Positions 56,177 through 64,000 of a stretch of 64,000 nt of DNA are shown here, piece by piece. The stretch lies in the NCBI GenBank assembly GCA_024398615.1, contig JAKSIU010000001.1:62001-126000 (forward strand), read 5' to 3'. Each line of letters opens with the position of its first letter. Within the stretch, counting starts at the first letter, position 1. The DNA comes from Bacteroidaceae bacterium (GTDB taxonomy: Bacteria; Bacteroidota; Bacteroidia; Bacteroidales; Bacteroidaceae). A program made the translations under genes and the position numbers. The notes below the pieces were generated by a model. It did not search any database, had not been told where the DNA came from, and saw nothing but the letters and a program-made list of their open reading frames with translations.

Positions 56177-58435
56177 ATGAACGACAGGATAATAGTCAGG
56201 AATGCCCACTGCAACAATCTGCAGAACATTGACATTGAGATTCCAAAACACAGTATTGTTGTATTCAGCGGTGTGAGTGGAAGCGGCAAATCATCACTTC
56301 TGTCCGACACCATCTACACCGAGGCGCAGCGTCAGCTCATAGAGACTTTCTCGTCATTTGCCCGTGCAAGACTGCCAAGGCTCTCACGGCCCGATGTTGA
56401 TGAAATTCTCAATCTCTCGACGCCAATTGTCATTGACCAGAAAAAGATGGGCAGCAACCTGCGCTCAACCGTAGGCACTGCCACGGAACTGGCCACCTAC
56501 ATACGGCTGCTGTACTCGCGCATAGGACAGCCGCAACTGGACCTGCCGTCATGGTGTTTCTCGTTCAACCACCCTGAAGGCATGTGTCCCCACTGTCAGG
56601 GTCTGGGCAAAGTCATGAAAATAGACTTGGACCTGTTTCTTGACCGTGAGAAATCCCTGCGCCAGGGAGCCATACGGCATCCGTTCTACAAAAACGGATC
56701 CTACATGCTCAAGGAACTTATCAGATACGGCATATTCGACAACGACAAGCCGCTCAAGGACTGGTCCGATGACGAACTGCACAAGCTTCTCTACAGCGAA
56801 CCGATAGAACTGGACAAGGATACGACCGGACTTACCTACAACCGTTTCCACGAGGGAATCATCACAAAGCTTGAAAGGGCCGCCGTGGAGAAGGCCGATG
56901 ACGAAAAGGCCCAGGACGAGCAGAACGCCCGTGACCGGTTCATGACATACAGAACCTGTCCCCACTGTCACGGGACACGCATAAACGGGCGCGCACGAAG
57001 CGTCAAAATAAACGGAGTCAGCATAGACCAGGCTTTCGGCATGGAACTGGTCGACCTGCTGGAGTTCATGCGGGGAGTCAACGACCCCATGGGAATATCG
57101 GTCCCGATAATACGCAAAACGGTATACATGCTGGAACAGCTGGTGAAGATTGGCGTGGGATACCTGTCGCTTGACCGCCCCGTATCCACTCTCTCGGGCG
57201 GCGAAAGCCAGCGCGTCAAGATGGCCCGCCAACTGGACTGCGACCTCACGGACCTGCTCTACGTGCTTGACGAACCCAGTGTAGGCCTGCACCCGCGTGA
57301 CACGGAAATGCTGATAGGTCTGCTGCGTGAACTGCGCGACAAGGGCAACAGCGTCTTCGTGGTCGAGCATGACCCGGACATAATACGCTCAGCCCAATGG
57401 GTAGTCGACATGGGCCCCAAAGCCGGAAGCCTGGGCGGCAGAGTCATTTACAACGGTCCCGTTCAGGGTCTGGAGCAGTCCGATGGCATGACCGGCCGTG
57501 CCCTGCGCCAGCGCATGCTGCCCGCAGCACCCGTCCGGCGCCGGCCATGGACGGAATCATATCTGGTGGAGCATGCATCGGCCAACAACCTGAAGGACAT
57601 AACAGTACGTATTCCAAAGGGCATTCTTACCTGCGTGACAGGCGTTGCCGGCTGCGGAAAGAGCAGTCTTATTCACGAATGCTTTGCAGTCCAGCACCCC
57701 GATGCCGTTGTCATTGACCAGCAACCCATAGGCCGCACGTCACGCGGAACCATAGCATCGTACATAGGCATTTTCAACCATATCCGGAGTTTCTTTGCCG
57801 ATGCCTGCGGCCAGGATGTTTCGCTATTCTCATTCAATGCCGACGGTGCCTGCCCCAAGTGCGAGGGACGCGGCTATCTGAGTTACGAGATGAGTTTTCT
57901 GGATGCCGTCAAGACCCGCTGCGACTGTTGCGAAGGCAAACGCTACAACCCCAAGGCCCTGAGTTTCCGCTACCATGGCAAGGACATCGCCCAGGTGCTG
58001 GACATGACCGTGCTGGAGGCATCGGACTTCTTCAAGGACGAAAGGAAGACCGCAAAGTGTCTGGACCTGCTCACACAGGTGGGTCTGGGATACCTGAAGC
58101 TTGGCCAGACCCTGAGTTCACTGTCGGGCGGCGAAAGCCAGCGCCTCAAGATTGCCACCTGTCTCAAGAAAGAGGGCGGGATCTACATAATGGACGAGCC
58201 CACCACCGGTCTCCACATGAGCGACATAGACACGTTCTTCCAGATTGTCTCCAGACTGGTCGACAAAGGCAACACGGTAGTGATCATAGAGCACAACCTG
58301 GACTTGATCCGCAAAGCCGACTGGATTATCGACCTTGGGCCCGAAGGCGGAAAGAACGGGGGACAGGTAATGTTCGAAGGCACCCCAGACGACCTGAAGC
58401 ACTGTCCCCACTCCATTACCGCCCGCTACCTGTAA
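56177..58435 (+). CDS. Short UvrA-like ABC ATPase (UvrA paralog)
   Basis: 752-residue twin-ATPase protein, about 190 residues shorter than UvrA. P-loops GVSGSGKSS and GVAGCGKSS, signatures LSGGESQRVKMARQL and LSGGESQRLKIATCL, and Walker B LYVLDEPSVGLHPRD and IYIMDEPTTGLHMSD are all intact. Zinc modules CPHCQGLG, CPHCHGTR and CPKCEGRG with CDCC are kept. The UvrB-binding and part of the insertion domain seem reduced or missing, so it resembles the UvrA2/DrrC class linked to drug or damage tolerance, not the core repair UvrA. Confidence 0.88.
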   Translation: MNDRIIVRNAHCNNLQNIDIEIPKHSIVVFSGVSGSGKSSLLSDTIYTEAQRQLIETFSSFARARLPRLSRPDVDEILNLSTPIVIDQKKMGSNLRSTVGTATELATYIRLLYSRIGQPQLDLPSWCFSFNHPEGMCPHCQGLGKVMKIDLDLFLDREKSLRQGAIRHPFYKNGSYMLKELIRYGIFDNDKPLKDWSDDELHKLLYSEPIELDKDTTGLTYNRFHEGIITKLERAAVEKADDEKAQDEQNARDRFMTYRTCPHCHGTRINGRARSVKINGVSIDQAFGMELVDLLEFMRGVNDPMGISVPIIRKTVYMLEQLVKIGVGYLSLDRPVSTLSGGESQRVKMARQLDCDLTDLLYVLDEPSVGLHPRDTEMLIGLLRELRDKGNSVFVVEHDPDIIRSAQWVVDMGPKAGSLGGRVIYNGPVQGLEQSDGMTGRALRQRMLPAAPVRRRPWTESYLVEHASANNLKDITVRIPKGILTCVTGVAGCGKSSLIHECFAVQHPDAVVIDQQPIGRTSRGTIASYIGIFNHIRSFFADACGQDVSLFSFNADGACPKCEGRGYLSYEMSFLDAVKTRCDCCEGKRYNPKALSFRYHGKDIAQVLDMTVLEASDFFKDERKTAKCLDLLTQVGLGYLKLGQTLSSLSGGESQRLKIATCLKKEGGIYIMDEPTTGLHMSDIDTFFQIVSRLVDKGNTVVIIEHNLDLIRKADWIIDLGPEGGKNGGQVMFEGTPDDLKHCPHSITARYL

Positions 58436-58454
58436 CCGTCAGGATTGGCCGGAA

Positions 58455-60173
58455 TCAGTAGAAGAGCAGGCCGCTGATGTTCATTGACTTGTCTTCGTCA
58501 TCGGAGCGCAGATAGAAATGGTTCAGGTAGAACACGCATGCCCTTCCGTCTGACAGAACGCCCTGATAGCCGGGTCTGATACCATTGTGCGATTCCAATA
58601 TGCCTTGGAAATCCTTGGACATGGCCTGCAGATCAGACATGGGCAAATCCAGTTCAAAACTTAACGAATCATTCAGAGGGAAGCATGCCCGGACGTTGTC
58701 TTCAGTCATTTCCAGGTCACCCATATTTGAACGGTTCTCATATGGAACGACTGCAGTCTTGCCTTCCGGAACCTCCAGCTCCACATTTTCAAGATTCAGG
58801 TGGTAGCTTGACAGGTATAGCGCATCGCGCTTTTCCTTCTCCATTCCGCCTGTCAGTGCATCCGGGGTCACGAACAGTCCTATCACGTCACGCGGGTACC
58901 TGGATCTCAGATAATCCAGCTTGCTGTCCACCTTGAACGCGGTCTCACGGTCCAGACCGGCCAGCCACTCACGGTAGGCATCGGCATCCATGGGAACATC
59001 GGCCCTGCCACTTACGGCCATGGCGGAACGGACCTGTCGCAGCATGCTGTCACGGACTGCCGATGACACGTTGACCGGAAAGACTGACAGCAGTATGAAC
59101 AGCACGACCGGAGTCAGAGCCAGCCACATGATACGGTCGTCATTCTTGAGCCATAGAATGATACAGGCCACATAGCACCACAGATTGAACGCAATCAGAT
59201 ATGCGCGGCTGACCGTAATTCCGTAGTCCGATACACGGCGGACAATGCCCACGCTCATGAGCACCAGCAGCGGCAGCATGAGCCTTGGCATCCAGACACA
59301 TACCAGACGCACTGCAAAGCCGCCGAAAGTCCGGTCTTGTCTGTACGGCCTCACCGCCAGCTGCAACAACACCACCAGAAGCATGGAAGCCGATACCAGA
59401 TACGACACCCATCCGTCCGGCAGTGTCCAATTGGCAATGATCTTGACCGCATAGCAGTATAGAGTAATGAAATAAAGCGATACAAGCGGAATGAACAGGT
59501 ATCGGACTGCGCCCCGCAGAAAGGCGGGCATGACGGCCAGGGCCGCATTGTGTTTGTCCTGGCCTGACGGCACTCCCTGCAGCACAAGCATCGGAGCCAC
59601 AAGAAAGAAACTGAAACAAGCAAGGTCCTCATACAGATCGGAGTCCACATTCAGGCCGAACAGCTTTTCAAACGAAAGCAGCAGCAGAGACATGCCGCCC
59701 CAGAGCACCAACGCGACCAGAAGCGCCACAACCGCAGTACAGCCAACTGTCAAAGAGAAGTTCCACATTGGCATATCCTCCTTCCTGCCGATGAACGGCA
59801 GCACAATCACCGAAATCACAGCCAGAACAAGCAGAGCAGCGAATATAAGCACATATGGCTGACGGTTCATCACATCCTGATACCGGCTCATCAGCACCCA
59901 GATACCGGCCCAAAGCACATATGCCGCTATGGAAGGAATCCGGAACGGGCGTTCCTCGCCAAGCAGCGAAAGGCCCAGTGACAGCATCATGGCAGTGGCA
60001 GGATACCAGTACAGGAAGAACTGTACCTCCTGTCCGACAGCATCGGACGGAACATGATTCAGGACTATGCCCACAACTGTCAGCACCACAGCAAACGCCA
60101 CAGTCAGCGGGAAGCGCCCTACGCATTCCCTTATCCCCGCCGCAAGTTTCGCGGCCATTCCTGCTATTGTCAT
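58455..60173 (-). CDS. DUF4153 membrane protein
   Basis: 572-residue inner-membrane protein. Residues 1-370 hold about 11-12 hydrophobic helices with the DUF4153 pattern (YWYPATAMMLSLGLSLLG, VAPMLVLQGVP, then LYCYAVKIIANWTLPDGWVS). The C-terminal 190 residues are soluble and unrecognised (RSRYPRDVIGLFVTPDAL). It is the last gene of a five-gene operon with a winged-helix regulator. Function unknown. Confidence 0.82.
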   Translation of the reverse strand: MTIAGMAAKLAAGIRECVGRFPLTVAFAVVLTVVGIVLNHVPSDAVGQEVQFFLYWYPATAMMLSLGLSLLGEERPFRIPSIAAYVLWAGIWVLMSRYQDVMNRQPYVLIFAALLVLAVISVIVLPFIGRKEDMPMWNFSLTVGCTAVVALLVALVLWGGMSLLLLSFEKLFGLNVDSDLYEDLACFSFFLVAPMLVLQGVPSGQDKHNAALAVMPAFLRGAVRYLFIPLVSLYFITLYCYAVKIIANWTLPDGWVSYLVSASMLLVVLLQLAVRPYRQDRTFGGFAVRLVCVWMPRLMLPLLVLMSVGIVRRVSDYGITVSRAYLIAFNLWCYVACIILWLKNDDRIMWLALTPVVLFILLSVFPVNVSSAVRDSMLRQVRSAMAVSGRADVPMDADAYREWLAGLDRETAFKVDSKLDYLRSRYPRDVIGLFVTPDALTGGMEKEKRDALYLSSYHLNLENVELEVPEGKTAVVPYENRSNMGDLEMTEDNVRACFPLNDSLSFELDLPMSDLQAMSKDFQGILESHNGIRPGYQGVLSDGRACVFYLNHFYLRSDDEDKSMNISGLLFY

Positions 60174-60640
60174 TTTTTTGAAGGTTTACAGAACAGACAT
60201 ATAAAAACGAACCCCACAAGTACCGTCACCGCGTATATGACCACTTGCCAGACGACAGGTACGGACGGCTGCATGGCCGACATTCCCGCCAGTCCGGCAT
60301 CCATGAAAACAAAGGCCGATGCAATGCACATGGCAATGGGCAGGAGCATCCACCACGGACAGACTCCAGCATCACGCAGGCGGCGTGAAGCCACTGCAAG
60401 AGACGGGCAAAGAACTGCCAGGTGAAAACAGGCAAACAGGATGAGCAGCACTTTGAATGCCACCTCATAAAAAAGGCAGGACGGAGTCCTATTGCCAAAG
60501 ACAGCAATCATGACCGCCAGAACACATGCCATAAGCAGTGAAACACCCAGTACGGAGAAGCACCATTTCCAGAACTCCTTCAATGAGGCCTTGCCGCCAA
60601 AACTGAAATACTTTTTCAAACAGGTTTTGATCTCGTTCAT
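60170..60640 (-). CDS. DUF805-type membrane protein
   Basis: About 156 residues, four hydrophobic segments. The YFSFGGKASLKEFWKWCF start and SRRLRDAGVCPWWMLL motif are the DUF805 marks. The ATG at 60640 overlaps the preceding gene as ATGA, and its stop overlaps the DUF4153 start the same way. Function unknown. Confidence 0.8.
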   Translation of the reverse strand: MNEIKTCLKKYFSFGGKASLKEFWKWCFSVLGVSLLMACVLAVMIAVFGNRTPSCLFYEVAFKVLLILFACFHLAVLCPSLAVASRRLRDAGVCPWWMLLPIAMCIASAFVFMDAGLAGMSAMQPSVPVVWQVVIYAVTVLVGFVFICLFCKPSKK

Positions 60641-61131
60641 ATGCACCAACTGTCCATTGTCCATTCCAGCGAATCACGCGGAATGGTTATTTCATAATAC
60701 TCTCCTATTGAAGGAACCAGATCCTGCGGGAAACCCAGTTCCATCATGTGCTCATTGTACAGGCTGTCTTTTTCCGGATAATAATAACGCCATCTGCCGT
60801 CCTTGTATCTCCATGGGGCAATACGGCAAAGCGAATCCAGCTTCATGTAAAAGCCGCTGTCAGGCACTTCATTGAAACGGAATGTCGTTCTGTTATGGTA
60901 ATCGGGAAACTGCGGACCTATCCACTCATAACTTACGAATTCATATGGAGGGAACTCCACCCCCTCGGCAAATTCTTCCACATACTCCGCCCAATCCGGA
61001 GCATGTCTGCAGGTACAATAATCAATGATTTTGCCTATTATGATGAATAACAGGACAATGCCTGCAAATACACAGATCATGATCAGGCATCCCCTGCCAC
61101 AACCTCTGTTCTCCTTCGGTGTTTCGCTCAT
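60637..61131 (-). CDS. Single-span membrane protein of unknown family
   Basis: 164-residue protein starting MSETPKENRGCGRGCLIMIC. One membrane span at about residues 15-35 is followed by an extracytoplasmic domain rich in Tyr, Trp and Asp (YEWIGPQFPDYHNRTTFRF). The start at 61131 gives an ATGA overlap with the regulator gene; a longer in-frame start would lie inside that gene. I do not recognise the family. Confidence 0.72.
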   Translation of the reverse strand: MSETPKENRGCGRGCLIMICVFAGIVLLFIIIGKIIDYCTCRHAPDWAEYVEEFAEGVEFPPYEFVSYEWIGPQFPDYHNRTTFRFNEVPDSGFYMKLDSLCRIAPWRYKDGRWRYYYPEKDSLYNEHMMELGFPQDLVPSIGEYYEITIPRDSLEWTMDSWCI

Positions 61132-61433
61132 ACCTTCAGCAGTTTTGAAAGGGCAGTTATATGCGCGGTGAATGCGCATCGGCCCTGTTCGGTGATTGAA
61201 TACGATGTGTTTGGCTTGCGGCCTATGAACTGTTTGACCGATGTCACATAACCGGCCGTTTCCAGGGCACGCAAGTGTGTGGTCAGGTTACCGTCAGTCA
61301 CGCCCAGCATCTGTCTCAAGCTGACGAAGTCATAGCTGTCATTGGCAGCCAGCACCGACATGACACCCAGGCGTACACGGTTCTCGAACAGCTTGTCGTA
61401 GCCGTCCAGCAATATGGGATTCTGCTCAGCCAC
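61128..61433 (-). CDS. Winged-helix transcriptional regulator (HTH_27-like)
   Basis: 101-residue DNA-binding protein. RVRLGVMSVLAANDSYDFVS and LRQMLGVTDGNLTTHLRALE are the helix-turn-helix, and QFIGRKPNTSYSITEQGRCA is the wing, as in the MarR/ArsR-like HTH_27 group that often pairs with membrane proteins. It overlaps both neighbours, so it is expressed with them and may autoregulate the operon. Confidence 0.88.
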   Translation of the reverse strand: MAEQNPILLDGYDKLFENRVRLGVMSVLAANDSYDFVSLRQMLGVTDGNLTTHLRALETAGYVTSVKQFIGRKPNTSYSITEQGRCAFTAHITALSKLLKV

Positions 61434-62046
61434 GGCTTTTGAAAATCAGATAGACACCATAAACGACATGCACCGCACCGAATCCCAGGATCCAAAGTTC
61501 AAGCGCATACCGGCGCAGGAAACATGCCGTCAGTCCAATGAGAATCAGAATCAGTCCCGGCCATTCAAGGCTTGGTTCACTGCATTTCGACAGATTTGTC
61601 ACTGCCAGCCCGTAGAAGCACAGCATTACAGCCGGAATCCACTCATACATGCCTGTCTTCGCAAAACACATTGCAATGCTCATCATCCCGCCAATGAAAA
61701 CCGGCAGGAAAAGCGTGACGAACAATCTGCGGTTATTTGCATTGAAAGACAGCGCAATGCCATTCTTTCCTGCACGTATCAGTGAAAACACGAACGGCAC
61801 CAGGACTCCCAACGCAAGAGTGACAACAGCTACAATGCAGACAGGTGCAATCGGGAAGCCTGAATCGTAGGCATGAGCATCGGCAGAGCCAATCAGCCTT
61901 CTCACCAGCAGACCCCCAGCCAGCGCAACAAGTCCGCACAGCAGCGGCGACCACCCGCAAAGATACGAGCGGGTAGAACGGTTCATCATATCACGGATCT
62001 CCTCCAGAGCTTGTCCTGGAGCCATTTTCCCTTCTTCTTTCTTCAT
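61426..62046 (-). CDS. Hypothetical inner-membrane protein
   Basis: 206 residues starting [20 protein letters not shown], a cytoplasmic helix, then about six hydrophobic segments in pairs. No family recognised, though a helix-plus-six-span plan is common next to HTH_27 regulators. First gene of the operon; its 3' end overlaps the regulator start by 8 bases. An in-frame start 33 bases upstream is rejected since it precedes the better-placed ATG with the -7 box just beyond. Confidence 0.75.
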   Translation of the reverse strand: MKKEEGKMAPGQALEEIRDMMNRSTRSYLCGWSPLLCGLVALAGGLLVRRLIGSADAHAYDSGFPIAPVCIVAVVTLALGVLVPFVFSLIRAGKNGIALSFNANNRRLFVTLFLPVFIGGMMSIAMCFAKTGMYEWIPAVMLCFYGLAVTNLSKCSEPSLEWPGLILILIGLTACFLRRYALELWILGFGAVHVVYGVYLIFKSRG

Positions 62047-62066
62047 ATTAAAAGTACTTTGCACCA

Positions 62067-62074
62067 CAAAGTTA
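62067..62074 (-). promoter_or_regulatory. -7 box of the five-gene membrane operon
   Basis: Minus-strand TAACTTTG, 20 bases before the ATG at 62046; no good -33 match. Confidence 0.5.
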
Positions 62075-62108
62075 ATCATTTATTCAAACATCAAGCCACA
62101 ATTTGTCT

Positions 62109-62116
62109 TATTTTTG
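62109..62116 (+). promoter_or_regulatory. -7 box of pfkA
   Basis: TATTTTTG, 27 bases before the pfkA ATG; the region between the two divergent -7 boxes is only 34 bp. Confidence 0.55.
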
Positions 62117-62143
62117 CGTCTGAAGAAAAAAAAGATTATCACA

Positions 62144-63118
62144 ATGGCAGAAATAAAGTCTATCGGTGTGCTGACATCTGGCGGAGATGCCCCAGGTATG
62201 AATGCGGCTGTACGTGCGGTGACACGCTCGGCCATATATGCGGGATGGAAGGTTTTTGGAATATACCGCGGCTATGACGGACTCATAAGCGGCGACATAA
62301 AGGAGTTCACCACCGAAAGCGTATCGGGTATAATCTTTGAAGGAGGAACCGTGTTACGCACGGCACGCAGCAAGGAGTTCATGACCCCGGAAGGACGCAG
62401 GAAAGCATACGACAACTGCGTACGTTTCGGAATAGACGCCCTTATTGTAATAGGTGGCAACGGTTCGCTGGCAGGAGCACAGGATCTGGCACGGGAATAC
62501 AGCATCCCTGTCATCGGATTACCGGGAACCATTGACAACGACCTGTACGGCACCGACAATACCATAGGATATGACACAGCGCTGAACACGATAGTGGAAT
62601 GCGTCGACAAGATACATGACACGGCCAATTCGCACAACCGCATTTTCTTCATTGAAGTAATGGGGCGCGATGCCGGTTTCCTGGCCCAGAACAGCGCCAT
62701 TGCCGCCGGAGCCGAGGCAGCCATCATTCCGGAGAGCAGTACCGACATTGACCAGCTGGCCGCATACATTGAACGCGGGATCCGCAAGTCAAAACGCAGT
62801 TCCATAGTCATAGTTTCCGAAAAGGACGGCGGTGCCATGCACTATGCCGAACGCATGCGCAAGGAATACCCCGAGTTCGATGTGCGTGTTTCCATTCTGG
62901 GTTATCTGCAGCGTGGCGGCCGTCCCAGTGCCTTGGACCGCATTCTGGCAAGCCGGATGGGCGTAGCCGCAATCGAAGCCCTAAAGGAGGGACAGACCAA
63001 CGTGATGATTGGAATAGACAACAATCAGATGGTATATATCCCTATTGCAAGAGCGATCAAGAAGGACAAGCCAATAGACGAGGAACTGATAAACGTACTC
63101 TCTATCCTTTCAATCTGA
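62144..63118 (+). CDS. pfkA: ATP-dependent 6-phosphofructokinase
   Basis: Glycolytic kinase of 324 residues, group A length. [19 protein letters not shown] at the start, the catalytic [15 protein letters not shown] and [12 protein letters not shown] are kept. The nucleotide position reads [10 protein letters not shown]: Gly, not the Asp of PPi-dependent enzymes, supports ATP use. Asn in place of the usual GGDG Asp is a variation I recall in Bacteroidota. The ATG at 62144 is preferred over a non-ATG start 30 bases upstream. Confidence 0.94.
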   Translation: MAEIKSIGVLTSGGDAPGMNAAVRAVTRSAIYAGWKVFGIYRGYDGLISGDIKEFTTESVSGIIFEGGTVLRTARSKEFMTPEGRRKAYDNCVRFGIDALIVIGGNGSLAGAQDLAREYSIPVIGLPGTIDNDLYGTDNTIGYDTALNTIVECVDKIHDTANSHNRIFFIEVMGRDAGFLAQNSAIAAGAEAAIIPESSTDIDQLAAYIERGIRKSKRSSIVIVSEKDGGAMHYAERMRKEYPEFDVRVSILGYLQRGGRPSALDRILASRMGVAAIEALKEGQTNVMIGIDNNQMVYIPIARAIKKDKPIDEELINVLSILSI

Positions 63119-63127
63119 GCGGAAACG

Positions 63128-64000
63128 TCAGTACTTCTGCTTGCGGTATGCCAGTGGGGAAAGCCCCGTGAGACGCTTGAAGAACTTGCCGAAATTCGAC
63201 TGTGAGACGAAATTGAGTTCGTCGCTTATCTGCTGTACTGACAGTTCCTGTCTGTCCAGCAGATTCTTTGATTCCGACAGCAGATACCAGTCTATCCAGT
63301 AGCTGGCCGATTTTCCGGTCACCGACTTCACCGTCATGTACAGGTAACGTTCGGTTATGCAAAGCCTGTCGGCATAGAAACCAAGACTGTGATGTTCCCT
63401 GAAATGCTCACGCATCAGTTTCATGAATTCGGCACAAAGGCTGGCCGCCCTTGCCTTTCCGCTCTGGTCCTGCCGTTCGAAAAGCGTATTGAGAGAACCG
63501 TAGAACAGTGCCAGTATCAGGAACTTGAGCGAGTTGAGACGCTGCTCATTACCCACATTCTCAACAATCGAGACACAGGCATCGACAAAAGTTCCCATTG
63601 ACTTTGCACTGCCTTCTTCCAGTTGGACAATGGGATTGACCATAAGTGTCGAGAAAATCTCATTCATACGGAGTGCCATTGAATACAGTTCCTGCATGAA
63701 TGTCTCGGAAATGACTATGACCTTGGATTGGGCCGGCTGGTCAGGATCCACATCGTATTGGACAACCTGATCAGGCAACAGAATTACAAGACAGGGTGCC
63801 TGGAAACGGTAAGACACTGAATTGACTGAAACCGTACCACCGCCGGCCGTCACGACCACGCCAAAGGTATAACCTGCCTTGAATGATTTTTTGAGCAGAG
63901 GATTCACGGTATAGTCATCGAACATGAAGATATCGTCCCCGATGCGTCTTTCAGGGACAACCAGCTTTCCCAATATTTCCCTGAATGCCTTAACTCTTGA
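63128..64000 (-). CDS. AraC-family transcriptional regulator (start outside the window)
   Basis: The frame is open to the right edge, so the N-terminus is missing; an internal TTG at 63973 is not a credible start because coding continues upstream (RVKAFREILGKLVVP). An AraC-like ligand-binding cupin domain is followed by a double helix-turn-helix: LGFYADRLCITERYLYMTVK, then LSVQQISDELNFVSQSNFGK and FFKRLTGLSPLAYRKQKY. It converges with pfkA, 9 bases away. Inducer unknown. Confidence 0.9.
   Translation of the reverse strand, partial: SRVKAFREILGKLVVPERRIGDDIFMFDDYTVNPLLKKSFKAGYTFGVVVTAGGGTVSVNSVSYRFQAPCLVILLPDQVVQYDVDPDQPAQSKVIVISETFMQELYSMALRMNEIFSTLMVNPIVQLEEGSAKSMGTFVDACVSIVENVGNEQRLNSLKFLILALFYGSLNTLFERQDQSGKARAASLCAEFMKLMREHFREHHSLGFYADRLCITERYLYMTVKSVTGKSASYWIDWYLLSESKNLLDRQELSVQQISDELNFVSQSNFGKFFKRLTGLSPLAYRKQKY

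Noticed and set aside
56549-57370. 273-codon minus-strand frame inside the UvrA-like gene
   Set aside because: Antisense shadow of a well-conserved ATPase with intact motifs on the plus strand.
63971-63973. TTG at 63973 as the start of the AraC regulator
   Set aside because: The frame stays open to the window edge with protein-like sequence upstream, so the true start is outside.
1-64000. CRISPR arrays, tRNA or rRNA genes, insertion sequences, prophage or defence islands
   Set aside because: No regularly spaced repeats, no tRNA-like cloverleaf and no transposase, integrase or known defence motif was seen in any translated frame.

Overview
The window looks like a chromosomal segment of a Bacteroidota bacterium, order Bacteroidales (Bacteroides/Prevotella/Paraprevotella-like; genus not resolvable by eye). 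The evidence is the family content (DUF4827, DUF4924, DUF5723, DUF4252 and FISUMP-type proteins, an EF-G2-type paralog, ECF sigma factors, SusC-style lipoproteins and barrels) and a recurring promoter signature, TAnnTTTG about 19-21 bases after a TTG/TTTG, which is the Bacteroides -7/-33 promoter. Ribosome-binding sites of the Shine-Dalgarno type are essentially absent. Genes are densely packed; no stretch over 300 bases lacks a gene. I see no tRNA, rRNA, CRISPR array, phage or intact insertion sequence.

Region 1 (1-18.7 kb) is housekeeping. A divergent EF-G paralog (cut by the window edge) faces hemW. A leftward operon runs from a 53-codon ORF through rpe, comEC, a DHH phosphoesterase and a DUF4827 lipoprotein to glmM. 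An ECF sigma gene follows, then an eight-gene leftward operon (lipoprotein, DUF5723 barrel, LysE exporter, DUF4924, prfC, tsaC, a ClC channel, fmt) that mixes translation factors with envelope proteins. ssb has its own promoter and terminator.

Region 2 (18.8-26.7 kb) holds HU, a 29-residue bS22/mS38-like basic protein and RNase G. Next is a sigma / putative anti-sigma / DUF4252 module with overlapping genes, a LysM glucosaminidase lipoprotein, and the grpE-dnaJ-folC operon.

Region 3 (26.7-36.1 kb) is one seven-gene sugar operon: galM, galK, a second lipoprotein galM, a sodium/sugar symporter, araD, araA and an FGGY kinase in the araB position. It joins galactose phosphorylation to the whole L-arabinose-to-xylulose-5-phosphate route. 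It has no galT or galE and no regulator inside it; a candidate operator overlaps its promoter.

Region 4 (36-56 kb) is envelope and polysaccharide related: an Ntn-hydrolase lipoprotein, a FISUMP lipoprotein, aquaporin, an NSS transporter, a GH9 glycanase, a tricorn-like protease, a polysaccharide deacetylase, an esterase, a GH51 arabinofuranosidase, a third aldose epimerase, a TonB-style barrel, a Tat-exported flavoprotein and a secreted PI-PLC-like enzyme. GH51 and the esterase plausibly release arabinose that feeds region 3. Two intergenic sites carry a related palindromic (REP-like) repeat.

Region 5 (56-64 kb) holds a short UvrA paralog, a five-gene operon of membrane proteins with a winged-helix regulator, pfkA, and an AraC-family regulator that runs off the window.

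I found no obvious new defence or mobile system. The most interesting items are the EF-G paralog with altered GTPase residues, the REP-like palindromes, the hairpin before RNase G, the overlapping divergent promoters, the 53-codon ORF before rpe, and glycine-rich insertions in two neighbouring secreted enzymes.
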